A stretch of 64,000 nucleotides of DNA. It comes from Mycobacterium branderi (lineage in GTDB: Bacteria; Actinomycetota; Actinomycetes; Mycobacteriales; Mycobacteriaceae). Of the stretch, positions 24,273-33,369 are shown one piece after another. A program made the translations under genes and the position numbers. Under the pieces are notes generated by a model that made no database searches, was not told where the DNA came from, and was given only the letters and a program-made list of their open reading frames with translations. Each line of letters opens with the position of its first letter. Positions within the stretch are counted from its first letter, which is position 1. Location: positions 2,294,001 to 2,358,000 of the forward strand of contig NZ_AP022606.1 in the NCBI RefSeq assembly GCF_010728725.1, given 5' to 3'.

Positions 24273-25774
24273 TTCCGCGCAACAGGCTGGCAGCCGGGTT
24301 GGCGATTGCGCTGGCAGCGCTGATCGTTATCGGCGCGGGTTTGGTGGTCCGCCACACGTTCTTCCGCCCAAAGACGATTACCGCCTTTTTCACCACCGCT
24401 ACTGCGATCTACCCGGGCGATGAGGTGCGGGTCTCGGGTGTCAAGGTGGGCAATATCGCCTCCATCCAGCCGGTGGGCACTCAAGCCAAAATGACGCTCC
24501 ACGTGGACCGTGATGTGCCCATTCCAGCCGATGCCAAGGCGGTGATTGTGGCCCAGAATCTGGTCGCAGCGCGGTATGTCGAGCTCGCACCGGCTTACCG
24601 GACGAATGGCCCGACGATGCCCGACGGAGCGGTGATACCAGCAGATCGGACGGCTGTACCGGTCGAGTGGGATGAGGTGAAAACCCAACTGACACGGCTG
24701 GCAACAGATTTGGGGCCCAACAGTAAGGTCTCCACGCCGTCGGTGGCTCGGTTTATCGACAGCGCCGCCAACTCACTGGAGGGCAACGGAGACAAGCTGC
24801 GGCAGACACTCGCGCAACTGTCTGGTGTCGGACGAATCCTTGCCAACGGGAGCGGCAACATCGTCGACATCATCAAGAACTTGCAAACATTCGTCACGGC
24901 GCTGCGCGACAGCAATACCCAGATCGTTCAGTTCCAAGACCGGTTCGCCACGTTGACCAGCGTGCTCAACGAAAGCCGGTCCGATCTGGATGCGGCCCTG
25001 AAAGATCTGTCGGTGGCGGTGGGCGAGGTGCAGCGCTTCGTGGCAGGGACCCGCGACAAAACGAGCGAGCAGATCGCGCGGTTGGTCGACGTCACCCAAA
25101 ACCTTGTCGAGCACCGAACGGATGTCGAAAACATCCTGCACGTCGCGCCGAACGCGTTCGCCAACTTCTACAACATTTACAGCCCCGCTACCGGACTGAA
25201 CTATGGCGTTTTCGTGGTCAACCAGTTCTCGAACACGACGTTCTCGATTTGCACGTCCCTGGAGGCCATCGAAAACATCACGGCGTCGGAATCCGGGAAG
25301 CTGTGTGCCCAATATCTGGGGCCGGGCCTGCGACTGCTGAACTTCATCAATTATCTTCCCATTCCGACTAACCCGTGGATCGCGAAAGCGGCGGACCCGG
25401 AAGATGTCATCTACACCGACCCGGCCCTGATACCGTGTCATCCCCACATGGAGGCCTGCGAGGGCGGCCTGAACGGCACGACCCCTACGCCACCCGAAAT
25501 TCCGCCCACCGGATCGGCATACACCGGGCTGCCCGGCGACAACATTCCGAATTGGGGCCCGGGTGCCTTCTGGGCGCCGCCGCCGCCGTCGCCTCCGCGC
25601 GCCGTTTCGCTGCCGCCCGAGCCGCCTGCTGGAGGGCCGGCTCCGGTGGTCGGCGGGCCGGCTTCCGCTGCGGCTCCCGCGGCCCAGCCGGTCGCGCCCG
25701 GGCCGCCGCCTCCTGCGGCTGCACCTCCGACCGTGCCCGACATGCTGCTCCCCGCGGAAAGGCCAGGGTCATGA
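24269..25774 (+). CDS. mceD: MceD family protein with proline-rich tail
   Basis: Mce subunit of 501 aa. The ATG at 24269 follows GGAGGAGG closely and overlaps the mceC stop (ATGA). N-terminal anchor at about 7-27, Mce domain FFTTATAIYPGDEVRVSGVKVGNI, helical needle region, then from about residue 400 a Pro/Ala-rich extension (FWAPPPPSPPRAV and repeats) of roughly 100 residues to the C-terminus. Proline-rich ends of this kind are known in MceD and MceF proteins and may span the periplasm or contact cell wall components. Confidence 0.94.
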   Translation: MIPRNRLAAGLAIALAALIVIGAGLVVRHTFFRPKTITAFFTTATAIYPGDEVRVSGVKVGNIASIQPVGTQAKMTLHVDRDVPIPADAKAVIVAQNLVAARYVELAPAYRTNGPTMPDGAVIPADRTAVPVEWDEVKTQLTRLATDLGPNSKVSTPSVARFIDSAANSLEGNGDKLRQTLAQLSGVGRILANGSGNIVDIIKNLQTFVTALRDSNTQIVQFQDRFATLTSVLNESRSDLDAALKDLSVAVGEVQRFVAGTRDKTSEQIARLVDVTQNLVEHRTDVENILHVAPNAFANFYNIYSPATGLNYGVFVVNQFSNTTFSICTSLEAIENITASESGKLCAQYLGPGLRLLNFINYLPIPTNPWIAKAADPEDVIYTDPALIPCHPHMEACEGGLNGTTPTPPEIPPTGSAYTGLPGDNIPNWGPGAFWAPPPPSPPRAVSLPPEPPAGGPAPVVGGPASAAAPAAQPVAPGPPPPAAAPPTVPDMLLPAERPGS

Positions 25775-26955
25775 CCGTCATCGGTACTGCGCGCCGACTG
25801 CTGGTCATCGGATCGTGTGTGGTGCTGACCGCGACAGGGTGCGCATTCCAGGGCCTGAACTCGCTACCGCTTCCGGGCGCCGTGGGACGGGGACCCGCGG
25901 CCCAAGTGTTCCATGTCGAGATCCCCAATGTTGGCACCATGGAATCGAATTCGCCCGTCATGATCGACGATGTCGTGGTCGGCAGCGTGGCCAAAATGAC
26001 GGTGCAGGGTTGGCACGCCGACGTTGAGGTCGGGGTGAGGCCCGATGTCGTCGTCCCCGCCAACGCGGTGGCCAAGGTCGGGCAGACCAGCCTGCTGGGG
26101 TCGATGCATTTGGAACTCAATCCCCCGCTCGGCCAGCCAGCGATCGGAAGACTCAAACCGGGCGCTACGATCCCGCTGAGCAAGTCGTCGTCGTATCCGT
26201 CGACCGAGCAGACCCTGGCGTCCTTGTCGGTGATCGTCAACTCGGGAGGGTTGGGGCAGATTGGCGACGTCATTCACAACTTCAGTGGCGCGCTGTCGGG
26301 GCGTGAAGGCGAGGTCCGGGATCTGCTGACCCGGCTGGACGATTTCGTCGGAACGTTCGACGACCAGCGCGACAACGTCGTCGCGTCAATCCAGGCCTTG
26401 AACCGTGTTGCCGGTACCTTCGCCGGTCAACGTGACGTCATCGCCCGTGCGCTACGAGAGATTTCGCCCTCGCTCGATGTCCTGCTGAAGGAACGGCCAC
26501 AGATAACCACCGCACTTGAAAAGCTCGGAGTTTTCAGTGACACCGCGACAAGGCTCGTCAACGACACACAAACCGACTTGGTGAAGAACCTGCAAAACCT
26601 TGCGCCGACATTTTGTTCGCTCGCCGAGGTTGGTCCCGACCTTGCCAAGAACATTGCCTTCGCAGGATCGGCCTTCCCGTACGGCCAAAATCTCATCGAC
26701 CGGGGTGTGCGGGGCGATTACTTCAATGTCTTCGTCATCATCGACATGACTCGTTCCCGGCTGAAGCAACAGACATTCATAGGGACACATTGGCAACAGA
26801 AGGATCTCTCCTGGGTGCCAGCGCCCGGAGATCCGGGATACGACGCGTTCTACACGAAGTTTCCCAATGGTGACGGTGTCACAGGATTACCGCGTACGCC
26901 ACCGCCGCCGGACCCCTGCGGCCCGAATACCCCCGCCATGACTGGGGGCCGCTGA
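25771..26955 (+). CDS. mceE: MceE family lipoprotein
   Basis: Mce subunit of 394 aa with a lipoprotein signal: basic start, hydrophobic run and a Cys in LTATGCAF at about residue 27, so it is probably lipid-anchored like other mycobacterial MceE/Lpr proteins. The Mce domain reads VEIPNVGTMESNSPVMIDDVVVGSVAKM. ATGA overlap with mceD (25771-25774). The Mce-domain core VMIDDVVVGSV is more diverged than in the other subunits. Confidence 0.94.
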   Translation: MTVIGTARRLLVIGSCVVLTATGCAFQGLNSLPLPGAVGRGPAAQVFHVEIPNVGTMESNSPVMIDDVVVGSVAKMTVQGWHADVEVGVRPDVVVPANAVAKVGQTSLLGSMHLELNPPLGQPAIGRLKPGATIPLSKSSSYPSTEQTLASLSVIVNSGGLGQIGDVIHNFSGALSGREGEVRDLLTRLDDFVGTFDDQRDNVVASIQALNRVAGTFAGQRDVIARALREISPSLDVLLKERPQITTALEKLGVFSDTATRLVNDTQTDLVKNLQNLAPTFCSLAEVGPDLAKNIAFAGSAFPYGQNLIDRGVRGDYFNVFVIIDMTRSRLKQQTFIGTHWQQKDLSWVPAPGDPGYDAFYTKFPNGDGVTGLPRTPPPPDPCGPNTPAMTGGR

Positions 26956-28793
26956 TGTTGACGCGGTTTGTTCGGATCCAGCTGACCATCTTTGTGGTCG
27001 TCTCGATCATCGGCGTGGTCCTGATGATCTTCTCCTACATGCAAGTACCTACCCTGTTGGGTATCGGCCGGATCACGGTCACGTTGGAGTTGCCCGCCGC
27101 GGGGGGACTGTACCGTTTCTCCAACGTGACCTACCGCGGTGTCCAGGTAGGTAAGGTTACAGCGGTCGGGCTGACACCCAACGGCGCGAAAGCGACGCTG
27201 TCACTTGGCACTTCGCCCAAGATTCCGGCCGACCTGAGCGCGGAGGTACGCAGCATCTCCGCTGTGGGCGAGCAGTACGTCGATTTGCGGCCGCATACCG
27301 ACTCGCCACCCTACCTGCGTGACGGTTCTGTGATACCCGCTGGGAAGACGACGATCCCGCAACCGGTTGGACCGATGCTGGACCAGACCACCAAGCTGAT
27401 CGACAGCATTCCCAAGGATCGACTCAGCACCTTGCTTGATGAATCGTTCAAGGGATTCAACGGATCCGCCTACGACCTGGGCTCGTTGTTCGACTCGTCG
27501 GCCAGAGTGAGTGCCGACGCCAACGCCGTCTCCGATCGCACCCGGACGCTAACCGAAGACAGTGTGCCGCTGCTGGATTCACAGGCCCAGACCGCCGACT
27601 CGATCAGGCTGTGGGCACGCAGCCTTGCCGGAGTGAGCGAGCAGGTTGCGACCGACGATGCCCAGGTGCGCAGGTTGCTGCAGACTGGGCCGGGCGCCGC
27701 CGACGAGGCTGCCCGCCTGCTTGACCAGGTCAAGGTCACCCTGCCGGTGTTGCTCGCTAATTTGACCACGATCGGCCAAATCGGCGTGACCTACCATCCC
27801 TCGCTAGAACAATTACTGGTACTGCTGCCGCCGGCTATTGCGGGGCTTCAGGCAGCGCAGCCGATCAACAACTGGACGGGCCTCCCTGTGGGAGGTTTCC
27901 ACGTGTCGATCGCCGATCCGCCGGCATGCACGGTCGGTTTCTTGCCGCCGTCCCAGTGGCGATCACCGGCTGACACCACAACGATTGACACCCCGGATGG
28001 GTTGTACTGCAAACTGCCGCAAGATTCGCCGCTGGCGGTTCGCGGTGCACGCAACTATCCATGCATGGGGCATCCCGGCAAGCGTGCACCGACTGTCGAG
28101 ATCTGCAACAGCGACAAGCCATACGAGCCGCTGGCCATGCGCCAGCACATGGCCGGCCCTTACCCGCTGGATCCGAACCTGGTGTCGCAGGGCATCCCGC
28201 CGGATGATCGAATCAATTTCCACGATTTTGAATACGGCCCACCAGAGGGAACGCCGCTCCCGCCACCCACAGCGCCTCCGCCGCCGCCGACGCTCCCCGC
28301 GCGCCCGCCGCTGGGACCATTACCGCCTGGCAACCCGGCCGGTGCCCCGGCGCCGGGGCCCGCGACGTACGCCGCGGGTCCGCCCTGGCTGGCGCCGCCA
28401 CCCGCTAACCCCGCGAGTCCGCCAGTGCCGCAAGGTAACCTCGTGAGCCCATCGGCGCCGCAAGGCAATCCTGCGAGCCCGCCGCCGGGACCGCAATTTA
28501 ACCCCGAGAGTCCATCGCCACTGGGACCACTGGCACCGTTGGATACTGCCGACTCGGCTGCGCCAGCGTCGGCACCGCCCGCGCCGGCGCCCGGTGGAAT
28601 GCCGTCAGCCGCCCCGAGTTCGTTCGGCGCCAAAGGATCTGGGAACGGCCCGTCGGTAGCCATCGCTTCGTACAATCCGCGCACCGGGTCGTACGTTGGA
28701 ACCGACGGGCACCTTTACCGGCAGTCAGACCTGGTGACCCCGTCGGACCACAAAGCCAAAACGTGGAAAGACCTGCTACTCATCCAAACGTAG
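26955..28793 (+). CDS. mceF: MceF family protein with very long proline-rich extension
   Basis: Last Mce subunit, 612 aa, clearly longer than a typical MceF (about 430-560). N-terminal anchor at about 8-27, Mce domain LYRFSNVTYRGVQVGKV, helical region, then from about residue 427 to 560 a Pro/Ala/Gly-rich linker with imperfect repeats (PPVPQGNLVSPSAPQGN-like units). A conserved-looking end reads YNPRTGSYVGTDGHLYRQSDL. The start shares one base with the mceE stop (TGATG at 26953-26957). It closes the operon, facing leftward genes 36 bp away. Confidence 0.93.
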   Translation: MLTRFVRIQLTIFVVVSIIGVVLMIFSYMQVPTLLGIGRITVTLELPAAGGLYRFSNVTYRGVQVGKVTAVGLTPNGAKATLSLGTSPKIPADLSAEVRSISAVGEQYVDLRPHTDSPPYLRDGSVIPAGKTTIPQPVGPMLDQTTKLIDSIPKDRLSTLLDESFKGFNGSAYDLGSLFDSSARVSADANAVSDRTRTLTEDSVPLLDSQAQTADSIRLWARSLAGVSEQVATDDAQVRRLLQTGPGAADEAARLLDQVKVTLPVLLANLTTIGQIGVTYHPSLEQLLVLLPPAIAGLQAAQPINNWTGLPVGGFHVSIADPPACTVGFLPPSQWRSPADTTTIDTPDGLYCKLPQDSPLAVRGARNYPCMGHPGKRAPTVEICNSDKPYEPLAMRQHMAGPYPLDPNLVSQGIPPDDRINFHDFEYGPPEGTPLPPPTAPPPPPTLPARPPLGPLPPGNPAGAPAPGPATYAAGPPWLAPPPANPASPPVPQGNLVSPSAPQGNPASPPPGPQFNPESPSPLGPLAPLDTADSAAPASAPPAPAPGGMPSAAPSSFGAKGSGNGPSVAIASYNPRTGSYVGTDGHLYRQSDLVTPSDHKAKTWKDLLLIQT

Positions 28794-28829
28794 GCGTCGC
28801 CATTCACACCTGTGCCGGTTGATAGTGGC

Positions 28830-29321
28830 TCAGCCGATCTTGACCAATTTGAACGGCATGTCGATGACGAGCCATCTGTTGGCTCCACACGCGCCGCTGG
28901 GGCCGACGGTGTGGTCATCGCCGGCAAGCTTCTCGTCCGCCGAGAACCTGAAAACCTGGTGCCCCGTCGCCGCCGGCATGCCATCTCCGCATTGCTCCCA
29001 GTTTGGGACATCGTGGACAACACGCCACATATTCCCGCCAACCAGCTGCAGCGGAGCGCTCCATCCTTGGTCGCTGGTGACCTGGCCCGTGCACTCCAGC
29101 GGGTTGGTGCAGCTGGAGGTGATGGTCCAAATGGACGTGACGGTCGCCTCGTTGTGAAACTGGTCGTTCGTCGTTGCCCATTGACCGTCAGACGTAGCCT
29201 GATATTTTCCGTTGAGGGCGAGCGCATCCGTATCCGTTGTCGCCCATGCCGAGGCGCCGAATCCCGGAGTCATTGTGGCTGCTATCAGTGTTGCGCCTGC
29301 CACCGCGTGCATTACCCGCAT
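28830..29321 (-). CDS. Probable secreted protein
   Basis: Protein of 163 aa with a typical Sec signal peptide (MRVMHAVAGATLIAATMTPGFGASAWA, cleavage about residue 27). The mature part is rich in Thr, Trp and Gly and has four Cys (in SSCTNPLECTG, WEQCGD and GACGAN) that could form two disulfides. GAGGAG lies 5 nt before the ATG. It resembles the small secreted proteins of unknown function common in mycobacteria. It is downstream of two Mce-associated genes on the same strand, so it may belong to that unit. Confidence 0.85.
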   Translation of the reverse strand: MRVMHAVAGATLIAATMTPGFGASAWATTDTDALALNGKYQATSDGQWATTNDQFHNEATVTSIWTITSSCTNPLECTGQVTSDQGWSAPLQLVGGNMWRVVHDVPNWEQCGDGMPAATGHQVFRFSADEKLAGDDHTVGPSGACGANRWLVIDMPFKLVKIG

Positions 29322-29349
29322 TGGTCGCTCCTCACATCACGTGCCGCGC

Positions 29350-29991
29350 TTATTCGGGCTCGAATTTCGATATCAGCCAGGACCCGTTGACCTTTGTCAG
29401 CGTTACCCGCACGCTGTTCGTGGCCAAGACCGGCTCCGGTTTGTCCTTGTTGCTGCTGGTCTGGTGGACGAACTCAAGCACCACGGCCGAATCCGGATCT
29501 AATTCCACGACAGCGGCACGCACCACGGTGGCGGATGCCTTCACGCCCTGTTGCCGGACTGCCGGCGCCACGAAATATCGGCCAAAATCGTTGAAGTACT
29601 TCAGGAAGTTTCCGGTCAGATGTGACTTCGCAACCGTCAAATCATTGTCGACCGTCTCCGGCGCGTATGACAGGACCGCAACCGTGCCGTCGGACGCGGC
29701 CTTGATCACCGCTTGTGCCGCCGAATGGTCGGTCTGATGAATTGGGCGGTACTGAAAGAAGAACAGCCCGGCGGCAAGTCCTACCGCTGCAACGACTCCC
29801 ACCGTCAGCGCGATGGCGCGCCAACGCGCAAGCAACCTGCGTAGCCCGCGCCGGCCGAAATCGATAACGCATCGGAGGCGCCACAGCAATCTCCGTGGCG
29901 GGTGGTCATCCTGCGGCTTCACGGCCGTCCCGTTTTCGCCGGTATCCACGTCGTCAGCGTCTTCGATTTGGGGCTCTTGGTCGACTGTCAT
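29350..29991 (-). CDS. Mce-associated membrane protein
   Basis: Protein of 213 aa from the ATG 29989-29991 (MTVDQEPQIEDADD), overlapping the upstream stop in an ATGA pattern. An acidic cytoplasmic N-terminus and a basic stretch are followed by one membrane anchor (AIALTVGVVAAVGLAAGLFFF, about 60-80) and an exported domain with NTF2-like strands (SHLTGNFLKYFNDF, VRVTLTKVNGSWLISKFEP). This is the layout of the Mas proteins that accompany mce operons and stabilise Mce complexes. Here it faces the mce operon instead of following it. Confidence 0.85.
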   Translation of the reverse strand: MTVDQEPQIEDADDVDTGENGTAVKPQDDHPPRRLLWRLRCVIDFGRRGLRRLLARWRAIALTVGVVAAVGLAAGLFFFQYRPIHQTDHSAAQAVIKAASDGTVAVLSYAPETVDNDLTVAKSHLTGNFLKYFNDFGRYFVAPAVRQQGVKASATVVRAAVVELDPDSAVVLEFVHQTSSNKDKPEPVLATNSVRVTLTKVNGSWLISKFEPE

Positions 29992-30761
29992 TGCACGAAC
30001 TCGATATTCGCCATCTTGGGCTTTCCACCGTCCCTGCGGAGGCCCAGCGCGATCTGCCACGAACGTGGTTGCGGCGGACCGTCGACTGGCTTGGCCTCTG
30101 TCGTGGCTGCGACAAGGACGATCGCCGAATCATCGGTCATCGATTCAACCGCCACATCGTGCACCGTGACTGTGGTAGTCACCTTGGATTGCTCCAAGCC
30201 CTGGGTCAACTTGTCAGCGATCACAGGGAAACTGTTCTTGAAGTTTCCCGTCGAGTTGTCAGCGATGCGCTGCATGTTCTCTTGGGCTTTGTTGAAATCC
30301 AGGGACATCAAGGCGCCGATACCCTGGCGGGCAGCCGACGCGTACTCCGAGGCGCGTTGCCTTTGCTGCGAGGCGATGTGATCCTGGCGGACCATATACC
30401 CGCTCGCTGCGAGTGAGGCGCAGATCAACACGATCCCTGCGCCGACGGCCATGGGTTTCCTACCCAGCACACGCAGGCGCGGCGTGCGGGCGACGGACTC
30501 CGCGGGTCGATCAAGGGCCTTGCCATCGTCGTCCGACTCTGCCATGTCTGCATTGTCGGGATGGGCAGACGACGTTGGGGCGGTGGCGGCTTCCCGGCGC
30601 AGCCGTATCGCTCGGGCCCGGGCCGCCGCGGCCCGCGCTTCCGCCTCAGCGGCTGCGGCCTCCGCCTCGGCCGCCTCAGCCAAATCGAGGAGGTTGGCTT
30701 GCCCTGTCTCGTCACCCTGGTTGGCATCGAGCGCCGAGGCGGGCCGCTCCGGGGAAGTCAT
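29988..30761 (-). CDS. Mce-associated membrane protein with Ala/Glu-rich N-terminal coiled coil
   Basis: Protein of 257 aa. Residues about 25-60 form an Ala/Glu/Arg heptad-like run (DLAEAAEAEAAAAEAEARA...), followed by one membrane segment (about 104-124) and a C-terminal exported domain with the Mas-type motif ADNSTGNFKNSFPVIADKL and late beta strands. It is first of a leftward three-gene unit (with the next Mas protein and the secreted protein). It resembles the mce-linked proteins of the Rv1972/Rv0177 kind in architecture, a comparison from memory. Confidence 0.85.
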   Translation of the reverse strand: MTSPERPASALDANQGDETGQANLLDLAEAAEAEAAAAEAEARAAAARARAIRLRREAATAPTSSAHPDNADMAESDDDGKALDRPAESVARTPRLRVLGRKPMAVGAGIVLICASLAASGYMVRQDHIASQQRQRASEYASAARQGIGALMSLDFNKAQENMQRIADNSTGNFKNSFPVIADKLTQGLEQSKVTTTVTVHDVAVESMTDDSAIVLVAATTEAKPVDGPPQPRSWQIALGLRRDGGKPKMANIEFVQ

Positions 30762-30965
30762 CCAGAACTCCTTGTTTAGATGGATAGTGCACCGGGAGTC
30801 AGCGAAAATGATATGTGGGAATCGGCGGCCAGCGGTCCTGGTTGGGTACGCCGCTCAGGGGCTCGACGGTGTCGGCCGGAACGGTACACAACGCAGGCTA
30901 GCATGCTCTGGAATAATCCTCTCGAAAACCGAGAATTCGGCTTTCACACGTGCGAGACTCATAGG

Positions 30966-31370
30966 ATGCGATCGATCGTGGCGGCCGTTGCTGCCCTGGT
31001 GGCCGCTGGGGGCGTCGCCGCAGCACCGGCGGTGGCCGACCCAACCACTAGTTGCGACGACCCCAGCTGTGTTCCGGGCATTCAGCCGGGTGTGGTCCTC
31101 GGCGCACTGTGCGAGAACACGACCTACTACGTGTTCGGAGTCACGGCATTCGCCCCGGGCGGGTCGGATGGTCCTAACAGGATTGTCTTCTGCGGTTCGC
31201 CGCGAAGGTATGCGCCGCGATGGTTCCGCTCCCCCAGTTTGGTCGGGATCAAAGAATTAGGCGCGGACTGCACGCCCTATCTGAACATGGTCGCGCAAGC
31301 GCCGGACGGATTGTTCCTGACTTGTATGGCGCAAAACGGCCGAACGGTCTGGGTGCGCGGCGACACTTAG
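30966..31370 (+). CDS. Small secreted protein
   Basis: Protein of 134 aa. The frame is open from 30780, but the ATG at 30966 begins a clean signal peptide (MRSIVAAVAALVAAGGVAAAPAVADP, cleavage after AVA), so that start is chosen. The mature part has six Cys (SCDDPSC, GALCEN, VFCGS, ADCTP, LTCMA), probably as disulfides. I do not recognise the family; such Cys-containing exported proteins are common in mycobacteria. Its 3' end faces a second small secreted protein 10 bp away. Confidence 0.75.
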   Translation: MRSIVAAVAALVAAGGVAAAPAVADPTTSCDDPSCVPGIQPGVVLGALCENTTYYVFGVTAFAPGGSDGPNRIVFCGSPRRYAPRWFRSPSLVGIKELGADCTPYLNMVAQAPDGLFLTCMAQNGRTVWVRGDT

Positions 31371-31380
31371 CCGCGCAGGG

Positions 31381-31731
31381 TCAGACTGCGCCGTCGCAGC
31401 CTCCTGGCGGCGCCATCGACGCGCTCACCAATTCGTCGCCCGTTACGCAGTGCAGCCCGTAGAAAGACACTTGTTCCGGGTTGAAGATCATGGAAGTTGG
31501 CACGGGAAACTGGACGTAGCGCCAGTGCGAACCGTCGGCGTAGGGAACGCCGTCGCAATAATAGGCAGTCGCGCTATAGGGCGCCGCGATAGGTTTCGTA
31601 CCGTTACCCCCAGGGCAATAGCCGATTTTCACGTCCGGCATGTGAGGGTCGGAGTCGGCGTTTGCCAAGGGTCCGGCGGTGGCGGGCACGGTCCACAAGG
31701 CCGCCACTACCGCAGCGATTGCTCGTCTCAT
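31381..31731 (-). CDS. Small secreted protein
   Basis: Protein of 116 aa starting at the ATG 31729-31731 with signal peptide MRRAIAAVVAALWTVPATAGPLANA. The mature part reads SDPHMPDVKIGYCPGGNG..., then YYCDGVPYADGSHWRYVQFP, with four Cys (YCPGG, YYCDG, LHCVT, GGCDG). This MPDVKxGYCPGG / CDGxxYxDGxxWH pattern recurs in a family of exported mycobacterial proteins of unknown function. A much longer open frame upstream has no signal and is rejected. Convergent with the preceding secreted-protein gene. Confidence 0.8.
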   Translation of the reverse strand: MRRAIAAVVAALWTVPATAGPLANADSDPHMPDVKIGYCPGGNGTKPIAAPYSATAYYCDGVPYADGSHWRYVQFPVPTSMIFNPEQVSFYGLHCVTGDELVSASMAPPGGCDGAV

Positions 31732-31863
31732 CCTCGTCGCCTTTCTCGTCTCCCCGTTTTTACACCGCGTCGTCTTGTCCCACGTGCGGTTTGGAAGGCC
31801 ACGGTCTAAAAGCGGCGCGCTCAGCCGCGCGCAATTCGTCCTGGGCCCCGCTACGGTCATCGT

Positions 31864-33369
31864 GTGAGCAGACTGGCTGAGGCGCCGTCCAGCAGCGTCG
31901 TTAGTCCGTCGATTCGATACGCGGCCGGATTGGCGTTCGCGCATCTGCTGAGCGTCGCCGAGGTCCTCGTCGTTGTCGTCGTGCTCAGCGGTCATGGCCC
32001 GGGAATGCATGCCCACTCCAGCGGCAAGTACGTAATCACATCGCTGGCGGTAGTGCTCGTCGGCACCGCCGTTGTATTCGTCGCCGGTATCAGGGTGATC
32101 GCTCCGTCACTGCGCTGGTTTGTCGCCGGGCAAGAACCCGATGCGAATCAGCGTGCTGCCGCAATGAAACTCATGCGCAACCAGTCGATCCTTCTGGCGG
32201 CGACATGGGCTGCCAGCGGCGCGCTCTTCATCCTTCTCGACCTGGACGGCGGCGCCACCGTTGCGCTGTCGACTGGGTTGGCCATTGTCTTCGGCGGGGC
32301 CGCGGCCACCGGAACCGCGGTTCTGCTGACCCAGCGAACGCTCCGCCCGATCGTTGCCGCCGCGACACAGGGATTCGAGGGCTTTGTGACGGCCCCGGGC
32401 GTGCTGGCCCGACTGATCGGGATGTGGTTGCTGTCCAGTGCCCTTCCCAGCGCGGCCATTGCCGCCCTGGTTTTCCTTCACTCGAACGGCTGGATCCTTC
32501 CCAGGTCCGCATCGGTGGAGATCGCCGTGCTGGTGCTGTCGCTTGTCGCCGTGATGCTGGGACTGCGGGGGATGATCCTGGTGTCGCGGTCGATCTCGGA
32601 TCCGGTCCGCGAGGTGATCGACGCGATGGGAGAAATCGAGCACGGCCGAATCGGCACCTTCGTCGACGTCTATGAACGCTCCGAAATCGGCCGTCTGCAA
32701 ACCGGATTCAACCGCATGGTCGCCGGACTCGCGGAACGCGACCGGCTCCGCGACCTGTTCGGCCGTCACGTCGGGGCAGACGTCGCACGGCACGCCCTCG
32801 AGCAGGGGGCGTCGATGTCCGGGGACGTCATGGACGCCGCGATCCTGTTCGTCGACCTGGTGGGTTCGACGCAGTTAGCTGCCAGCCGCCCTCCGCGAGA
32901 GGTCGCCGAGGTGCTCAACGATTTCTTCCGGATCGTGGTGGTGGCAGTCGACGAAAACCACGGTCTGATCAACAAGTTCCAGGGCGACGCCGCGCTGGCC
33001 GTGTTCGGGGCGCCGCTGCGCACCAGCGGAGCCGCCTCCGCGGCATTGGCCACCGCTCGGGCGTTGGCCATTCGACTGCGGCAGCTACCCGTTGTCGACT
33101 TCGGCATCGGTGTATCGGCCGGCCCGGTGTTCGCGGGAAACATCGGCGCCGAAAACCGCTACGAATACACGGTGATTGGTGACGCCGTCAACGAGGCCGC
33201 CCGGCTGGCTGATCTCGCCAAAACCTCGGAGCGGCGGGTGCTGTGCTCGGATGCGGCCATCGAACGTGCCGACGACGCCGAGCGCAGGTGCTGGCAGTCA
33301 CGCGGATCGGTGGTGCTGCGCGGCCGCAGCGAAGCGACGAACATCTCGTCGCCGGTGCTCAACGACTGA
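31864..33369 (+). CDS. Membrane adenylate/guanylate cyclase with HAMP domain
   Basis: Class III cyclase of 501 aa. Six hydrophobic segments fill residues about 18-245, followed by a HAMP linker (about 245-300) and the catalytic domain (about 315-480). Metal-binding Asp331 (FVDLVG) and Asp375 are present, purine-binding Lys371 (NKFQGD) and the NEAARLAD segment with the transition-state Asn/Arg are intact, so the enzyme should be active. It makes cAMP in response to a membrane or lipid signal; relatives are Rv1318c-Rv1320c and Rv3645. The GTG start at 31864 has no SD sequence, so the message may be leaderless. Its 3' end overlaps the convergent SDR by 11 bp. Confidence 0.93.
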   Translation: MSRLAEAPSSSVVSPSIRYAAGLAFAHLLSVAEVLVVVVVLSGHGPGMHAHSSGKYVITSLAVVLVGTAVVFVAGIRVIAPSLRWFVAGQEPDANQRAAAMKLMRNQSILLAATWAASGALFILLDLDGGATVALSTGLAIVFGGAAATGTAVLLTQRTLRPIVAAATQGFEGFVTAPGVLARLIGMWLLSSALPSAAIAALVFLHSNGWILPRSASVEIAVLVLSLVAVMLGLRGMILVSRSISDPVREVIDAMGEIEHGRIGTFVDVYERSEIGRLQTGFNRMVAGLAERDRLRDLFGRHVGADVARHALEQGASMSGDVMDAAILFVDLVGSTQLAASRPPREVAEVLNDFFRIVVVAVDENHGLINKFQGDAALAVFGAPLRTSGAASAALATARALAIRLRQLPVVDFGIGVSAGPVFAGNIGAENRYEYTVIGDAVNEAARLADLAKTSERRVLCSDAAIERADDAERRCWQSRGSVVLRGRSEATNISSPVLND

